DNA of 64,000 nucleotides from Lutraria lutraria (taxonomy: Eukaryota > Mollusca > Bivalvia > Venerida > Mactridae): the NCBI GenBank assembly GCA_964023205.1, contig OZ026835.1, positions 45,419,083 to 45,483,082 of the forward strand, read 5' to 3'. The translations under genes and the position numbers were made by a program. The notes under the pieces were generated by a model. The model was given only the letters and a program-made list of their open reading frames with translations, made no database searches and was not told where the DNA came from. This document shows, one piece after another, positions 38,088-48,920 of this stretch (its first letter is position 1; each line of letters opens with the position of its first letter).

Positions 38088-39259
38088 TGGTGAATATCCC
38101 AGCTAATGTCAAATATAAAATACCACATCGCTACAAACATAACGTAATATTTTAGTCCATCTCGATCGTTCTTATGCATTGACTTCATTAATTGTAAATA
38201 ACTGCAAACGGTTCCTTTCGCTTCTTTTTGTTCCTTTCGCCAAAAAAGTTCCTTTCGGCAAACCTCGGATGTTTTCATAATATGCGAACCGGCTCAAGAT
38301 ATATCATGTCTGTAAATCGTATTAACTGCGTACAAATTGATGGATTTAATACCGTTTAGAACCGATTATAAGAAGTCCGCTGGTCGGTAAGGGATCTCTT
38401 CATACTTGTAGCCAAAACACACGTTGTATGCTTTCTGCGTAGTGCATACTATTCATGTCCCATGGTAAAAGTTTCCAGTTACTTTCTGTCCGGTCCTGAG
38501 ATAATTTTTTTATAGAATTCTTGTCATACATATTTTAATGATGTTCAATCCGAAAATAACTTTAGTTTTATATAAATATACAGTATACTTATTACTTAGT
38601 CTATATTTGATTAGGTACGTCTCTCAGGGCTAGGTCTTCAACTAGGCAGACCAGTGCCGAACCCCTTTGCCAGTTTGGCAATCTATAAATAAACACAATT
38701 TTACAGGATTAAATTTCTCATGTGGGAAAATGTCAAGTTAGATTTGCAGGTCAGATTTTTGTTGTAATCCTGAAAATGTCTTACTCAATTGCATTATTTT
38801 GGAAGTACTCAGATAATTTTTATTTTTGGATTTAAACTCTGTCCGAATATTTAGGTCTGAAGGTTTGACAGCATTTTATTGGCCTATTTCAGGGAAACCT
38901 TTCACGATGTAAACAGCAGTATGCATATACAATTTCTAGAATTTATAACGTTCATAAGAACCAAAGAATATGTAGTTGAAATTTCATGCGAATGTAATTA
39001 TTTGTAATTATCTGTACAAAAACACCAAAACTGTCCAGAATTAGGCACTGAACCAGTATGTTATATGTCAGTTGTTTATGTTTTACTTATTTATTACTAT
39101 TCACTATATTGCCCTGTCTGTAAATAGCAATACATGATAGCTAATGTTTATTGTTATATTAATTATGAGCCGACTGTGAATAAATATTTGTATCTTCTCT
39201 CCTGTAGAAAAAATGAGATATACAACTGATTGAAATTCTAGTGCATGTAGAAACCAAAT

Positions 39260-39353
39260 ATGAAGACATTACTTCTACTGAATGTCACTATAGAACAGAA
39301 CAAAGCTATAAAAGAATTGTTTGCCTGTAAATCATGGAACTTCTGTGACTCAG
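39260..39353 (+). CDS. Zinc-finger gene, coding exon 1
   Basis: Encodes 31 residues (starting MKTLLLLNVTIEQ) plus one base, donor G|GTAAGA. The phase matches exon 2 (G|CC = Ala). The hydrophobic MKTLLLL start is not followed by a cleavage-site pattern, so I do not call a signal peptide. Too short to appear as a free ORF; predicted from splice signals and frame agreement. Confidence 0.7.
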
Positions 39354-42300
39354 GTAAGAAGTATACAAGTTACATGTATTGTCAATATCTGTATTCATTT
39401 GTTGTAATGTTGAATTTTATTCTATAAGAATTTAGAAATGCCATTTGACTTTTTTTTCCCTGGATGGCGTCTTATAATTGATGCAGCGAGTTATATAGTG
39501 ATCGCCTTGTCCATCAGTTAGTACAAAAGCTTTTACTATATAGTAATATCACTTCGCTACTAACTTACAATTTTTGCCTTGGTCCATTCCAAGTGCTAAC
39601 ATAATGCCCATGCAAGCTCGATTTTACCTTGACATGATTTGGTTAACTAGACTTCACCATTTTACCAAGCACCAACACTGCTCACTAAATGCTTTGATAC
39701 TTAAATAGTTATTGTCTTTGACCATTCCTAATGCACCCATAGCTCAATTTATTATATTCATTTTTTATCATTGGATTTAACGACATTTTCATATTACTTA
39801 AGTTACATCGTCACGATTCGTGGCGGGCAGTTCTACTTTACCAGTACATACTAACCACATCTGCAAGCTACTACCAACTTCAAAGTACCAAGCTACCCCA
39901 GAAGTTGGGGACAATTCAAACATAAGATGTAATATCTTCAGTCAAAATAGTCACGGACAGTATTAGCCGGTGGTTCGAACTCACAACCTCTTGATCTTGA
40001 CTACTGAGCTAAATGGGCGGGCCAATTTATTACATTTTTTCATCTTATATGTTTCCCTTGTTTGTATCTTTCAGCCATTTTTCTTTCTGAAACATTAAAG
40101 GACATTATTTTACCAGCCGTAAAATGGAAGCTCGATGCTGAGTTGACCGATGATACCAATACTGGTGAGAAATCAAGCGTAGATGTAAGCCCTGTACAAA
40201 CACCCTCTGGACACAAGTCACATGATGATTCTTCTACAAATGTCTCTCTGTACGGTGACATAAATACCGCTACAAGTGATTCATCCAACAATTTGTTTGA
40301 TTCTCTGAAGTCAAAGCAAGAGTTTAATAATGAATCTTCACTCTATAATGAATTAAATACTACCCAGTCGGATGTTAATGTAGCCTATGCATTAAGATCT
40401 AAGTCAAGAAATTGTAAAGAGAAAACTGTTGAGACTGGCAGTGTACCGGATAAAGACAGTGAATCAAATCTTTCAATTAAACAAGGCAGTAGATTTGTGC
40501 AAAATAGATCTAAAACCAAACCAAGGTCTAAAAGGAATAAAGTGGAAAAAAAATTATCTGATGAATTTTTAAGAAATAAGAAAAAAAACAGCAACAGTTT
40601 AAAACTTAATGAATTATTGGCTGATACTGATTGCACTGTTGACAAAAACTCAGATATTAGAAGTGATATTAAAACTATCAATAATAAAGATGCTGTTACA
40701 TTAGGTCAGGTTAGAATTGAGAGTGATAAAGTTATGAAGGAAACATTTAAATGTGATGAATGTGATTATGTAGCTACTGTTAAAAGTAATCTTAATAGAC
40801 ATGTCAGAGAGATTCATTCAGGTGTCCGATATCAATGTTCTATGTGTGATAAATCATTTAAAGGAAAGCACGATGCCAAGATGCACGAGATTCACGTGCA
40901 CCAAGCAAGTCTTAAATGTGTCGATTGTAACAAACAATTTTCTTCCGTCAGTGGTTTACGTAATCATTCAAAAACGGTACATAAGAAAAAATCTTTGTAC
41001 ACTTGTCAGTACTGTAAGCAGACATTCTTTTATAAGTCACATTATTTAGGACATGTGAACAAACATTTAGGATTAAAACCATATGTTTGTCAGAAATGCA
41101 ATAAACCATTTCGTTATAAAGTCGCGTGTAAGTTACATGAAAAAGATTGTAAGAATGAAAGTTTTTTAGAGACTCACAATTCTGATGGAAGTAAGAAGAG
41201 AATGTTGAAGAAAGATTATCTATGTGATATTTGTGGAGCAAGTGGTTTACATAGCAAGTCTAGTCTTAGAATGCATCATTTTTATGCTCATTCGGACAAA
41301 TCGCAGTGTGTATGCTCATTATGTGGGAAATCGTTGAAAGGTAAGATTTTTAAAACCATCAATAGTCTATGATTGTCAGTACCCTACAGACTGGTACAGT
41401 ATTACATGCACATGTAGTTTCTAAATGATACAATTTAGGTTAGATCACATGTGATATTCTGATATTGATTTTAAGGTTAGTATGTCAAAGGTCACAGTCG
41501 CAGTGACCTTCAACATAAAAACCAGACATGTCCAACGGTCGACCAATAACTAAACAAGAATTTGGCTTTTAAAAGATCTTTAGTCTTGGTAAGGAGGTTG
41601 GTCATCACATATGATATAGATGACCCCTAAGTATATTGAGGTCATTATGTCAAAGGTCAAGGTCATAGTGACTTCAACGCAAAAACCTTGTGCGACCAAT
41701 AACTAGAGAATGCCTGGCCTAAGGTCCTCAGACTTGGTTTTGAGGTTGGTCGCCATATGTACATGACCCCAGTTGATTTAAGTTCAAAAGGTCGAACTAT
41801 CCAGTTGGCCTACATGTATTGGGGGCATCTGTGTTTCACAAATACCTCGTGCTTATGCTTTTTTTAGCTCACCTGATTGATCGATGAATTTCCGGTGTAC
41901 ATCGTACGTCCACAGTTAGTTCGTTTACACTCTAGCATCCACAGCTCCTAATCAATTGTAATCAAACTTGGTCACAATGTATATGGTCACAATGTCTCGG
42001 CTAAGTTAGGTTATGGGCAAAATCGGACAAGGACTTCAAGAGTTATGTGCCCTTGACTTAGACATTTTGCTATATTTAGCTTGTTTACTCTAGCACCTTC
42101 ATTTATTCACCAATCCTAATAATATTTTCAGTAAATGTGTATGACCAACAGATCTTGAACAAGTTTAATTATGGGTGGAATCGGACCAGAACTTCAAGGG
42201 TTATGGGCCCTTGACTTTGAAAATTTGCAATATTTGAGTTTGTTTACACTCTAGCGCCTTCATTTATTCACCAATCCTAATAATATTTTCAGTAAATTTG

Positions 42301-45300
42301 TATGACCAAAAGATCTTGGATAAGCTTAGTTATAGGTGAAATTGGACTAGAACTTCAAGAGTTATGGGCCCTTGAAATAGAAAATTTGCTATATTTCAGC
42401 TTGTTTACACTCTAGCGTCTTCAATTCTTCTCCAATCCTGAGCATAATTTTTTTTTTATTATAATCATAATTTTATTTACATAGAATGTACATTTCCCTG
42501 CATCCAGTATTCATGAAAATTAGAGTTGGTTTTGATCAAAATCTATGTAAAAATGGGTTATGTGAGATGAAAACTATATTACATGGTCATTAATTAGTGT
42601 GTCTTTGTTCTCAGGTGAGCGATCAATGGCCATCTTGACCCTCTTGTTTTTCTTTCATTGATTTATATGGTGATATTTGTTTCTGAATACTACAGGAATT
42701 TACAGTTTACGACGACACATGAAGACCCAGCATGAGGATGATAATATAAGATATCCTTGTACAGTGTGTGATAAATCCTTTACACAACTTCAAGTTCTCA
42801 ATCAACACATGAAAATACACAACAAGGAATACTCGTGCATCTGTGATACATGTGGTATGAACATTTCTGTTTTGTTTTTCATTTCCAGGAATTGATATTT
42901 TTCTGCATGATTGAAAAAATTGGTGGAGCATTTTATCTAGTGGGATGCATCTCTGTTTAAATCACTACCTAAACAATAAATGAATACAGTACAACCTCTC
43001 CAGAGTGGCCATCTCTTAAGCAACAACCTCATTTCAACAATGGCATGTTTTTTTCCCCACTACACAATCTAACTTAATTAACCCTCGATCTCTAGAACGA
43101 CAACCTCTAAACAACACAGTTTTGCTGCTCTCAAGGGTGTTGCTTTGGAGAGGTTGAACTGTATCCATGAAATGCAAACATAAGTATAATCAACAGTTGG
43201 TCACTATATGTCAGATAGAATGTGGATAGAATCTCAAACAAATTCCAGTTAATATTCCAGGTTAAATATTTGTGTAGAATTGTTCAATCTTTAAAACTCA
43301 TCATACCTGCTCAGAAGTTGCAATTATATGAAATGTCAGCCTTGATAATGTCAATACGTTATTTAAAGTACATACAAGACCACAAGTCATTGATTGCTGC
43401 TTCATGTTTTGGGGCTGAAGGGATAAGTTCTCAAAAAAGTATTTTAAAAATCTCATTGATTGAGAGCAAAGTTGTAAATAGCTTGTTTGATTGATAACTG
43501 TAAAATTAGGTTCTGTGATAAAATCATGGATCCTTCTGTAGATTTATTGACATACCCCACTTTCAAAAAATAAAGTCAATTAGACACAATTTCAACTTCT
43601 TCAAAGACTTACCTCAAACATCTACATGTGCAGTGAAATCTGTGTTAGCAGCCACCTCAAAATAAAGGTCACTCTGTGAATAAAGGCCATTCTTTTAAAC
43701 AATACCATAGATTATTTAAAATTAACCATTGAAATCAACCTCTGAATGCTACCTGTCAGTAAAGGTCACTTTGTGTCTTTTCCAAGGATGGTCTTTGTGC
43801 ACAGGTTTTACTATATGTTGACTTTGGCCTCTGTTAAGAATTGTAAAGACTCTGACCTGCTGATGGACAGGTATAAATGATTTCATTTTCATACCAGAAG
43901 TTAATCAATTACCTAAAATAGAATACTACTTTGTTGTAAGTTTTCCATGGAAAATTTTATAAGAAAAAAAACTATTTTATTTGAGCTAAGTATACAGGTA
44001 TGAATATATGTATTTACACTTCATTTATTTTAGGTATTTGTCCATGCAATTGATCTTGTGAAAATATTTCTCTAGGAACATTATATTATGTCTCCCATTT
44101 CACAAAGGGAGACTTACTGTTTTTTAGCTCACATGAGCACTTGTGCTCAGGGTGAGCTTTTGTGATCAGTCTTCGCCCAGTGTAGTGTGTCATCAAACTT
44201 CACCTTGTGAACACACTAGGGACCACATTTTTAGCTCAATTTTTTGCAAAACTGGGCCAGTATGTTAATATCGACAAAATCTCGGACAATTTCGGTAATG
44301 GGCCATTTGGGGTCAAAAACTAGATCACCAGGGCCAAATAAGGGAAAATCTTGTGAACACTCTAGAAATCACTGTTTTGATTGGATCTTCATGAAACTTT
44401 GTCAGAATGTTTATTTCAAAGATTTGTAGGTCTAGTTTGATAATGGGTCATCTGTGGTCAAAAACTAGGTCACTAGGGCGAATTGCTGGAAAACCTTGTG
44501 AACACTCTAAAAGTCACTGTTTTGATTGGATCATCATGAAACCTTGTCAGAATGTTTTATTTCATAATATCTTGAACAAGTTTGAACATGGGTCATCTAT
44601 GGTCAAAAACTAGGTCGCTAGGTCAAATCTTACGAAAAACCATGTTAACACTGTAGATTTCAGTTACAATTGGATCTTCACCAAACTTTGTCAAATTGTT
44701 TGTTTTAAATAATGGTCAAGTACAAATACGGGTCATCTGAGGTCAATAACTAGGTTGCTAGGTCAAATCTTAGGAAAACCTTGTTAACACTGTAGATGTC
44801 ACAGTTTTGATTGAATGTCAGAATGTTTGCCTCTATGATATGTGGGCCAAGGTCGAACATGGGTCAGCCAGGGTCAAAAACTAGGTCACCAGGTCAAATC
44901 TTAGGTAAAAACCTTGTTAAAGCTCTAGATGTCACGGTTTTAATTGGATCTTCACCAAACCTTGTCATAATGTTTGTCTTATTTATATGTTAGACAAATT
45001 CGAACATTGCTCATCTGGGATCAAAAACTAGGTCACAGGTTCAAAACAATATTTTAATGGGTACACAATGATTGTCATGTGAGCGGTATAGGGCCATCTG
45101 GTCCTCTTGTTTAATAAAGTTATCCTAATAAAGTTATCCATATACATTGTATTTATAACAAACATAAACAGGTACTTTTATGTTACGCAAATGTTGTATA
45201 ATAGATATAATATACATACAAAAGCGTGAACAATTTTATTGCTTTTCTTTTTACCTATTTTTTTTCAGGTAAAGGTTTCCTGTCACAGTTTAAGATGAAA

Positions 45301-45870
45301 GAACATGCAAGAATTCACTCTGGAGAAAAACCATTTGTTTGTCCTGTTTGTGAGACATATAAATCTGCAACAAAAACGAATCTCCAAAAGCACATGAAAA
45401 TTCATGATAAAAATCGGTTACCAAGACAACAACGGAAAAAGTTGAAAAAGGTTACAGATGTTGTTATTAGCAGAGAGCAAGTATTAAATGACACCACTCA
45501 AGTTACTAGTGACGACCCTCTTCCTCATTCTAGGCCTTCCTATGTAGAGTCAGTGAATGAAACATTTTCAAGGTCAAGTATATTTAATGAAGGTCAGCGT
45601 CAGTATATAAATTTATCAGGGATGCCTTTGGAAAACTCAGTGTCAAGGTTTCCTCCTGTGACTTATAACCAGGGTAACAACATGCCAGGCGATGAAGGTC
45701 ATCATGAAAGTCACCATGATAGCAGGGGTCAAGGTCATGATCCTGATTATAATTTGAAAAACATGGATGGTTTCTATGGTAATGAAGAAGGAAATGAATC
45801 AGCTGATCTGTCTCAAGGACTTAATATTCTTACTATTGCAATGAACATGGTTAAATGTGAGTCATATTAG
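39260..45870 (+). CDS. C2H2 zinc-finger protein, four coding exons, ten fingers
   Basis: Exons 39260-39353, 40075-41340, 42696-42854 and 45269-45870 join, all in phase 1, to 706 residues ending at TAG 45868-45870. The start ATG has an in-frame TAG 12 nt upstream. Residues 1-255 are acidic/polar and probably disordered, with a basic patch (about 176-192, KTKPRSKRNK). Fingers: 256-279, 284-307, 311-334, 340-362, 368-390, 413-437, 443-466, 473-495, 499-523, 529-552. The fifth ends in Cys instead of the last His (CCHC), and fingers 7 and 9 are split by introns. Only the last linker is canonical (SGEKPF). The C-terminal 150 residues are His/Asn/Gly-rich and unstructured. Likely a nuclear DNA-binding regulator; no KRAB, BTB or SCAN domain is seen and I do not recognise an orthologue. 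Confidence 0.88.
39470..39780. repeat. Interspersed repeat in intron 1
   Basis: Words 'TTGACCTTGACATGATTTGGTTAAC', shortened here as TGACATGATTTGGTTAAC and GGTCCATTCCAAGTGCTAAC, recur in a diverged copy at 47400-47720 (TGAAATGATTTGTACTT..., GGATCATTCCCAATAATGC). Boundaries approximate. Confidence 0.4.
39845..40023 (-). mobile_element. tRNA-derived SINE in intron 1 of the zinc-finger gene
   Basis: Minus strand head has the A box TTAGCTCAGTAG and B box GAGTTCGAACC, with the anticodon region shortened, then a body containing TAATACTGTCCGTGAC and CCCCAACTTCTGGGGTAGC. It ends only about 50 bp before the acceptor of exon 2. Confidence 0.6.
40075..41340 (+). CDS. Zinc-finger gene, coding exon 2
   Basis: Acceptor TATCTTTCAG before 40075. 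Encodes residues 32-454: the low-complexity N-terminal region, fingers 1-6 and the CxxC half of finger 7 (CVCSLCGKSLKG). Donor G|GTAAGA at 41340/41341. The open frame runs on past the donor to 41372, giving a false end. Confidence 0.9.
41460..41800. repeat. Two-copy tandem of about 170 bp with AAGGTCA words, intron 2
   Basis: Two diverged units each have 'ATGTCAAAGGTCA', 'GACCAATAACTA', 'TGAGGTTGGTC' and 'ATGACCCC'. It is related in words to the 48.9-49.9 kb element. Non-coding. Confidence 0.6.
41868..42655. mobile_element. Inverted-end element (AGCTCACCTGA), intron 2
   Basis: Starts TTTAGCTCACCTGATTGATC and ends CAGGTGAGCGATCAATGGCC then CCTCTTGTTTTT, so the CTCACCTGA/TCAGGTGAG ends are inverted. 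The interior has about three 145-bp tandem units (words 'TTTGTATGACCAA', 'TTATGGGCCCTTGA', 'TTTACACTCTAGC'). The 'GCCATC...CCTCTTGT' tail is typical of bivalve repeats. Confidence 0.65.
42696..42854 (+). CDS. Zinc-finger gene, coding exon 3
   Basis: Acceptor TACTACAG before 42696, donor G|GTATGA after 42854. Its 159 bp supply the HxxxH half of finger 7 (RRHMKTQH), all of finger 8 and the CxxC of finger 9. Symmetrical phase 1-1. Confidence 0.85.
42987..43161. mobile_element. MITE with 15-bp inverted ends and TA target, intron 3
   Basis: CAGTACAACCTCTCC at 42987-43001 and, on the complement, CAGTTCAACCTCTCC at 43161-43147 differ at one base. TA lies directly outside both ends. 175 bp, non-coding, Tc1/mariner-like by target (inference). 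Confidence 0.75.
43626..43815 (+). mobile_element. Short interspersed element, intron 3
   Basis: Begins GCAGTGAAATCTGTGTTAGC, followed by GCCACCTCAAAATAAAGGTC and repeated AATAAAGG/TAAAGGTCACT words. It is the plus-orientation relative of the 25.7-kb repeat. Confidence 0.45.
44118..45112. mobile_element. Inverted-end element with about 155-bp tandem units, intron 3
   Basis: Starts TTTTTAGCTCACATGAGCAC and ends TCATGTGAGCGGTATAGGGC then CCATCTGGTCCTCTTGTTT. Inside are about five units sharing 'GGTCAAAAACTAGGTCAC', 'AAAACCTTGTTAACACTGTA' and 'GATTGGATCTTCA'. Same end design as the intron-2 element. The short frames over 44244-44993 are the repeat units. Confidence 0.75.
45269..45870 (+). CDS. 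Zinc-finger gene, coding exon 4
   Basis: Long T-rich acceptor TTTTTTTTCAG before 45269. Completes finger 9, encodes finger 10 (with 13 rather than 12 residues between Cys and His) and the polar tail, stop at 45868-45870. No certain poly(A) signal follows; ATTAAA lies near 46072. Confidence 0.88.
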
Positions 45871-45874
45871 TTAT

Positions 45875-47395
45875 ATGTCTTGGAATGTAAATGGAATATC
45901 TAGCTGTCTCAGTCAGTTTTAAATCAAAGGCCTGAAGGCCTGAAATGAGATGAATTTTGTGATGCAAGGATATCTCTTAGTTGATACAAAATTTAAAACT
46001 GTATCAATAATTCTGTCCAAACTGACGAGGACCTAGTACTGTAGGCTACTGTTTATTCAAACAAATAATTATTAAAGTACAAGGATTATGTTGTCTGTTT
46101 AAAAAGAATTATTTCACCACATGAATTAATTTATCAAGGCCTTGTAACATATCCAAATTGTGTTCACCAGGTAGTTTTATTTACCTGTGTCCATCAAGGC
46201 CGTGATATACCAATTAAAAACGTTTTTAAAAAATGGTCTTATATTACGCAGGAATTATTTTTCTTTATGCAACATTTAATGTTATATATATGAATATATT
46301 GTTCTGAACTGGTGCAGCAAGCCCTTCAACTTGCAAAAAGTATGTCTCGATCAGTCGTTCCGCTGTTAGCTACAGTATATTTTGTTTTATATCGTTCGTA
46401 TTTTTATACCTACATCGGCGTTTATCGAAAGAATATCAACTTTGCAATCATATACAACCGACGAATTATTCAATAGGTGGATACCTTAGACACTACAACT
46501 CATGATTTGAGGCAATATCAATTAAGCTGCTTAAGCGGCCATATTGACTTACGTAAAATCCGTACCTGTTCCGTACCATTCCGAATGGAAACCTTCACGG
46601 CTGCGGAGAAACTGATTCGTCAAATCTTGAATCAAGAACGCACCATTTGACAAGAAAATAATAATTTGGCGCTCACTTTTGATGATAAATAAACAAAAAT
46701 AATCCAGCATCCCATTTGTTTGACCGCGGTGGTATACATTTTACAAAGTTCAATCCTTCAGACGAAATTTATTTCCTGCGCAAATGCAATTACATTGTAT
46801 TAAATTTCGTCTAAATTTCTTTCTAGTCCTTTGCGAACAGTCAAGTTAAAGCGCTATTTATAGAATGAATTGGGAAAACCATGAACTCATCTGAATATTT
46901 AGGGGATTATTCATTTAATCCAGGATGGAGATGATAGTATCATGATACTCAAAACATTGATACATTAAACCAATTCAGGACGTATTTATAAGCAAAATTA
47001 TAGCCTTTAGAAATGGGTCCTAAACGCTAAATATACAAAATCGATATAGTTACCGCACCGACGGTATTTACTTAACTGCCTGTGTGTGAATGAGTGTTTG
47101 TACTTCGTGCAGTATCGCTCTGTTAGCGAGTCTGTAACGACAAAGACCGAAAAAATGTAGTATGAAGCTCTACCTAAGGCTATATAGAGAAATGCAGTGT
47201 TGAAATTCATAGTCTGCGTGATCGCTATATGAGAAGAATTTACAAGTAAATTCATCTCATAAAAACTATGAAGTAAATTTCCTTATTGTTTTGTCTATCC
47301 TTTGATTGTTGTACCTATTCGTTGTTTTGTCTATCTATCTATTTATTATTTCGTCTATTTATTGTTTTGTCTATCTAGCTGTTTATTATTTTGTC
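45875..47395. other. Zinc-finger 3' flank and intergenic DNA
   Basis: Probably the 3'UTR of the zinc-finger gene at first, then AT-rich DNA. A CTAT/TTATT microsatellite-like tract lies near 47325-47400. No other gene seen; the minus frame 47007-47255 has no recognisable domain. Confidence 0.35.
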
Positions 47396-47743
47396 TATAT
47401 ATTTGTTACTTATATACGTGTTGCTCTTGCCCAATGTTCCTAAATCAGCAAACCTTAATTTGACCTTGAAATGATTTGTACTTATAATGTTTAATAAATG
47501 GGCTCTTTCTTGGTTAACTTGATTTTACCTACAACAATAAGGCTTACTAGATACTTACTTTGGATCATTCCCAATAATGCCCGACCTTGACATTTATTGA
47601 CTGTACAAAATTTTAATGGTTTATTTCTTGGTGAACTACATTTTACGATTTTGTCTAGCACCAAAACCACTTACCTGTTTTAATTTTGGTTGTTTTCACA
47701 TATTTTTTTGCTATTATAGGAATTCATTTTCCTGTATTAAATA

Positions 47744-48035
47744 CTGTGGAATCATAAATTTTCGTTGGGGATTTAATTTCTTGGATTTCGTGGGTCGGCT
47801 CATCCACGAAATCAAATCCCCATGAATACTGTGGAATCATAAATTTTCGTTGGGGATTTAATTTCGTGGATTTCGTGGGTCAGCTCATCCACGAAATCAA
47901 ATCCCCACGAATTTTAATGCAGAGATAAGGCATTTCTTTACAAAAATCAAAATCCACGAATTTATGACACCACAAAATAACCATTTTAGTAAAAACCACG
48001 AAAATTGAGCCCAACGAAAATAAATGAAAATACAG
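47744..48035. mobile_element. MITE with internal hairpin and 85-bp duplication
   Basis: Ends CTGTGGAATCATAAATTTTC and, on the complement, CTGTATTTTCATTTATTTTC are inverted, with TA outside each. An 85-bp block starting CTGTGGAATC is duplicated in tandem (47744 and 47829). Each copy folds into a hairpin, GGGGATTTAATTTCGTGGAT against ATCCACGAAATCAAATCCCC. Short frames on both strands here are not genes. Confidence 0.75.
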
Positions 48036-48039
48036 TATA

Positions 48040-48910
48040 TAGGGCAATTTTGTATAATTGAAACTGCTCCTTCTTTCACACATTGGCTTCTTTCAGAATT
48101 GAAGTCTATGTATTGTCAAGCATGCAACCAAGGACATTTGTTTGTTAACCCAGTTATTTGTTTTTGACTGTGATAATCACCATGACATCATCAGTACAAT
48201 AATATGTATAGAGGTACCATGCATGCTTCAAGTGAAACAAGTTGGATTTCTGACAAAATGTTTGTTTCTTATGTTTTCAAACCTTGTACATCTGATCATC
48301 ATGATGTACATATCTAGATGTGCTTTGAGATTTTTTTAACAACACATTTAATCATTGTTGCGTTTGGTTCTCCTGGCATGACTAATAATAACAATAATAT
48401 TTTATTTCAAGAGGCTGCACATTTGGATAAAACCAATCTTCCATGTGGGCGTCAAAAATATACACTTACTTTACATGGTGATGTACAATATATACAAAAC
48501 AATACATTGACTAATGCAGAAATATTAACAATAACAAACAAGTAATTATAAGAACAGATCAGGAGAAATAATGTTAGATAAATCCTAAAAATAAATTAGT
48601 TTATTAGAATATGTGCTGAGAGTGGTATTCAGTTAGAAAACTTCCATTTAAGATAATTCTTAAAAAATGATAGACTTTCATTAGTTCTGATTTCTAATTA
48701 ATGGTATTTCATTCCAAATTTTAGGACCAGAATAAGAAAGGGATTTACGAAAGAAATGGTTCATAGAAATGAACAGATTAATTTCTTTCACAGATAAGAT
48801 ATAATTATTACGTATTAATAGAGGGCTACGTTAGACCAAATCTTGTACCACCCAGATCTTGGTTTGTTCTAAATAAAAAAAAATACTTTTGTACCAAAAT
48901 CTGTAATTAC
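48040..48910. other. Intergenic DNA, no gene seen
   Basis: AT-rich. The short frame at 48318-48545 is Asn-rich and lacks a domain. Confidence 0.3.
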
Positions 48911-48920
48911 ATGTAACTTT

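Larger units (their letters stand above)
37633..38258. repeat. Inverted repeat of GAAAGGAAC-rich arms
   Basis: The left arm (37633-37676) has CGAAAGGACTTTTTTGACGA then AAGGAACGAAAGGAAGCG. The right arm (38209-38258) read on the complement has CGAAAGGAACTTTTTTGGCG then AAAGGAACAAAAAGAAGCG. The two are inverted copies at roughly 85% identity over about 44 bp. They enclose about 530 bp containing the tRNA-like unit. Target duplications are not evident. Confidence 0.65.

Noticed and set aside
44244..44993. Three short plus-strand ORFs with repeated 'MGHLxSKTRSxG' text
   Set aside because: Translations of the 155-bp units of an intronic repeat element.
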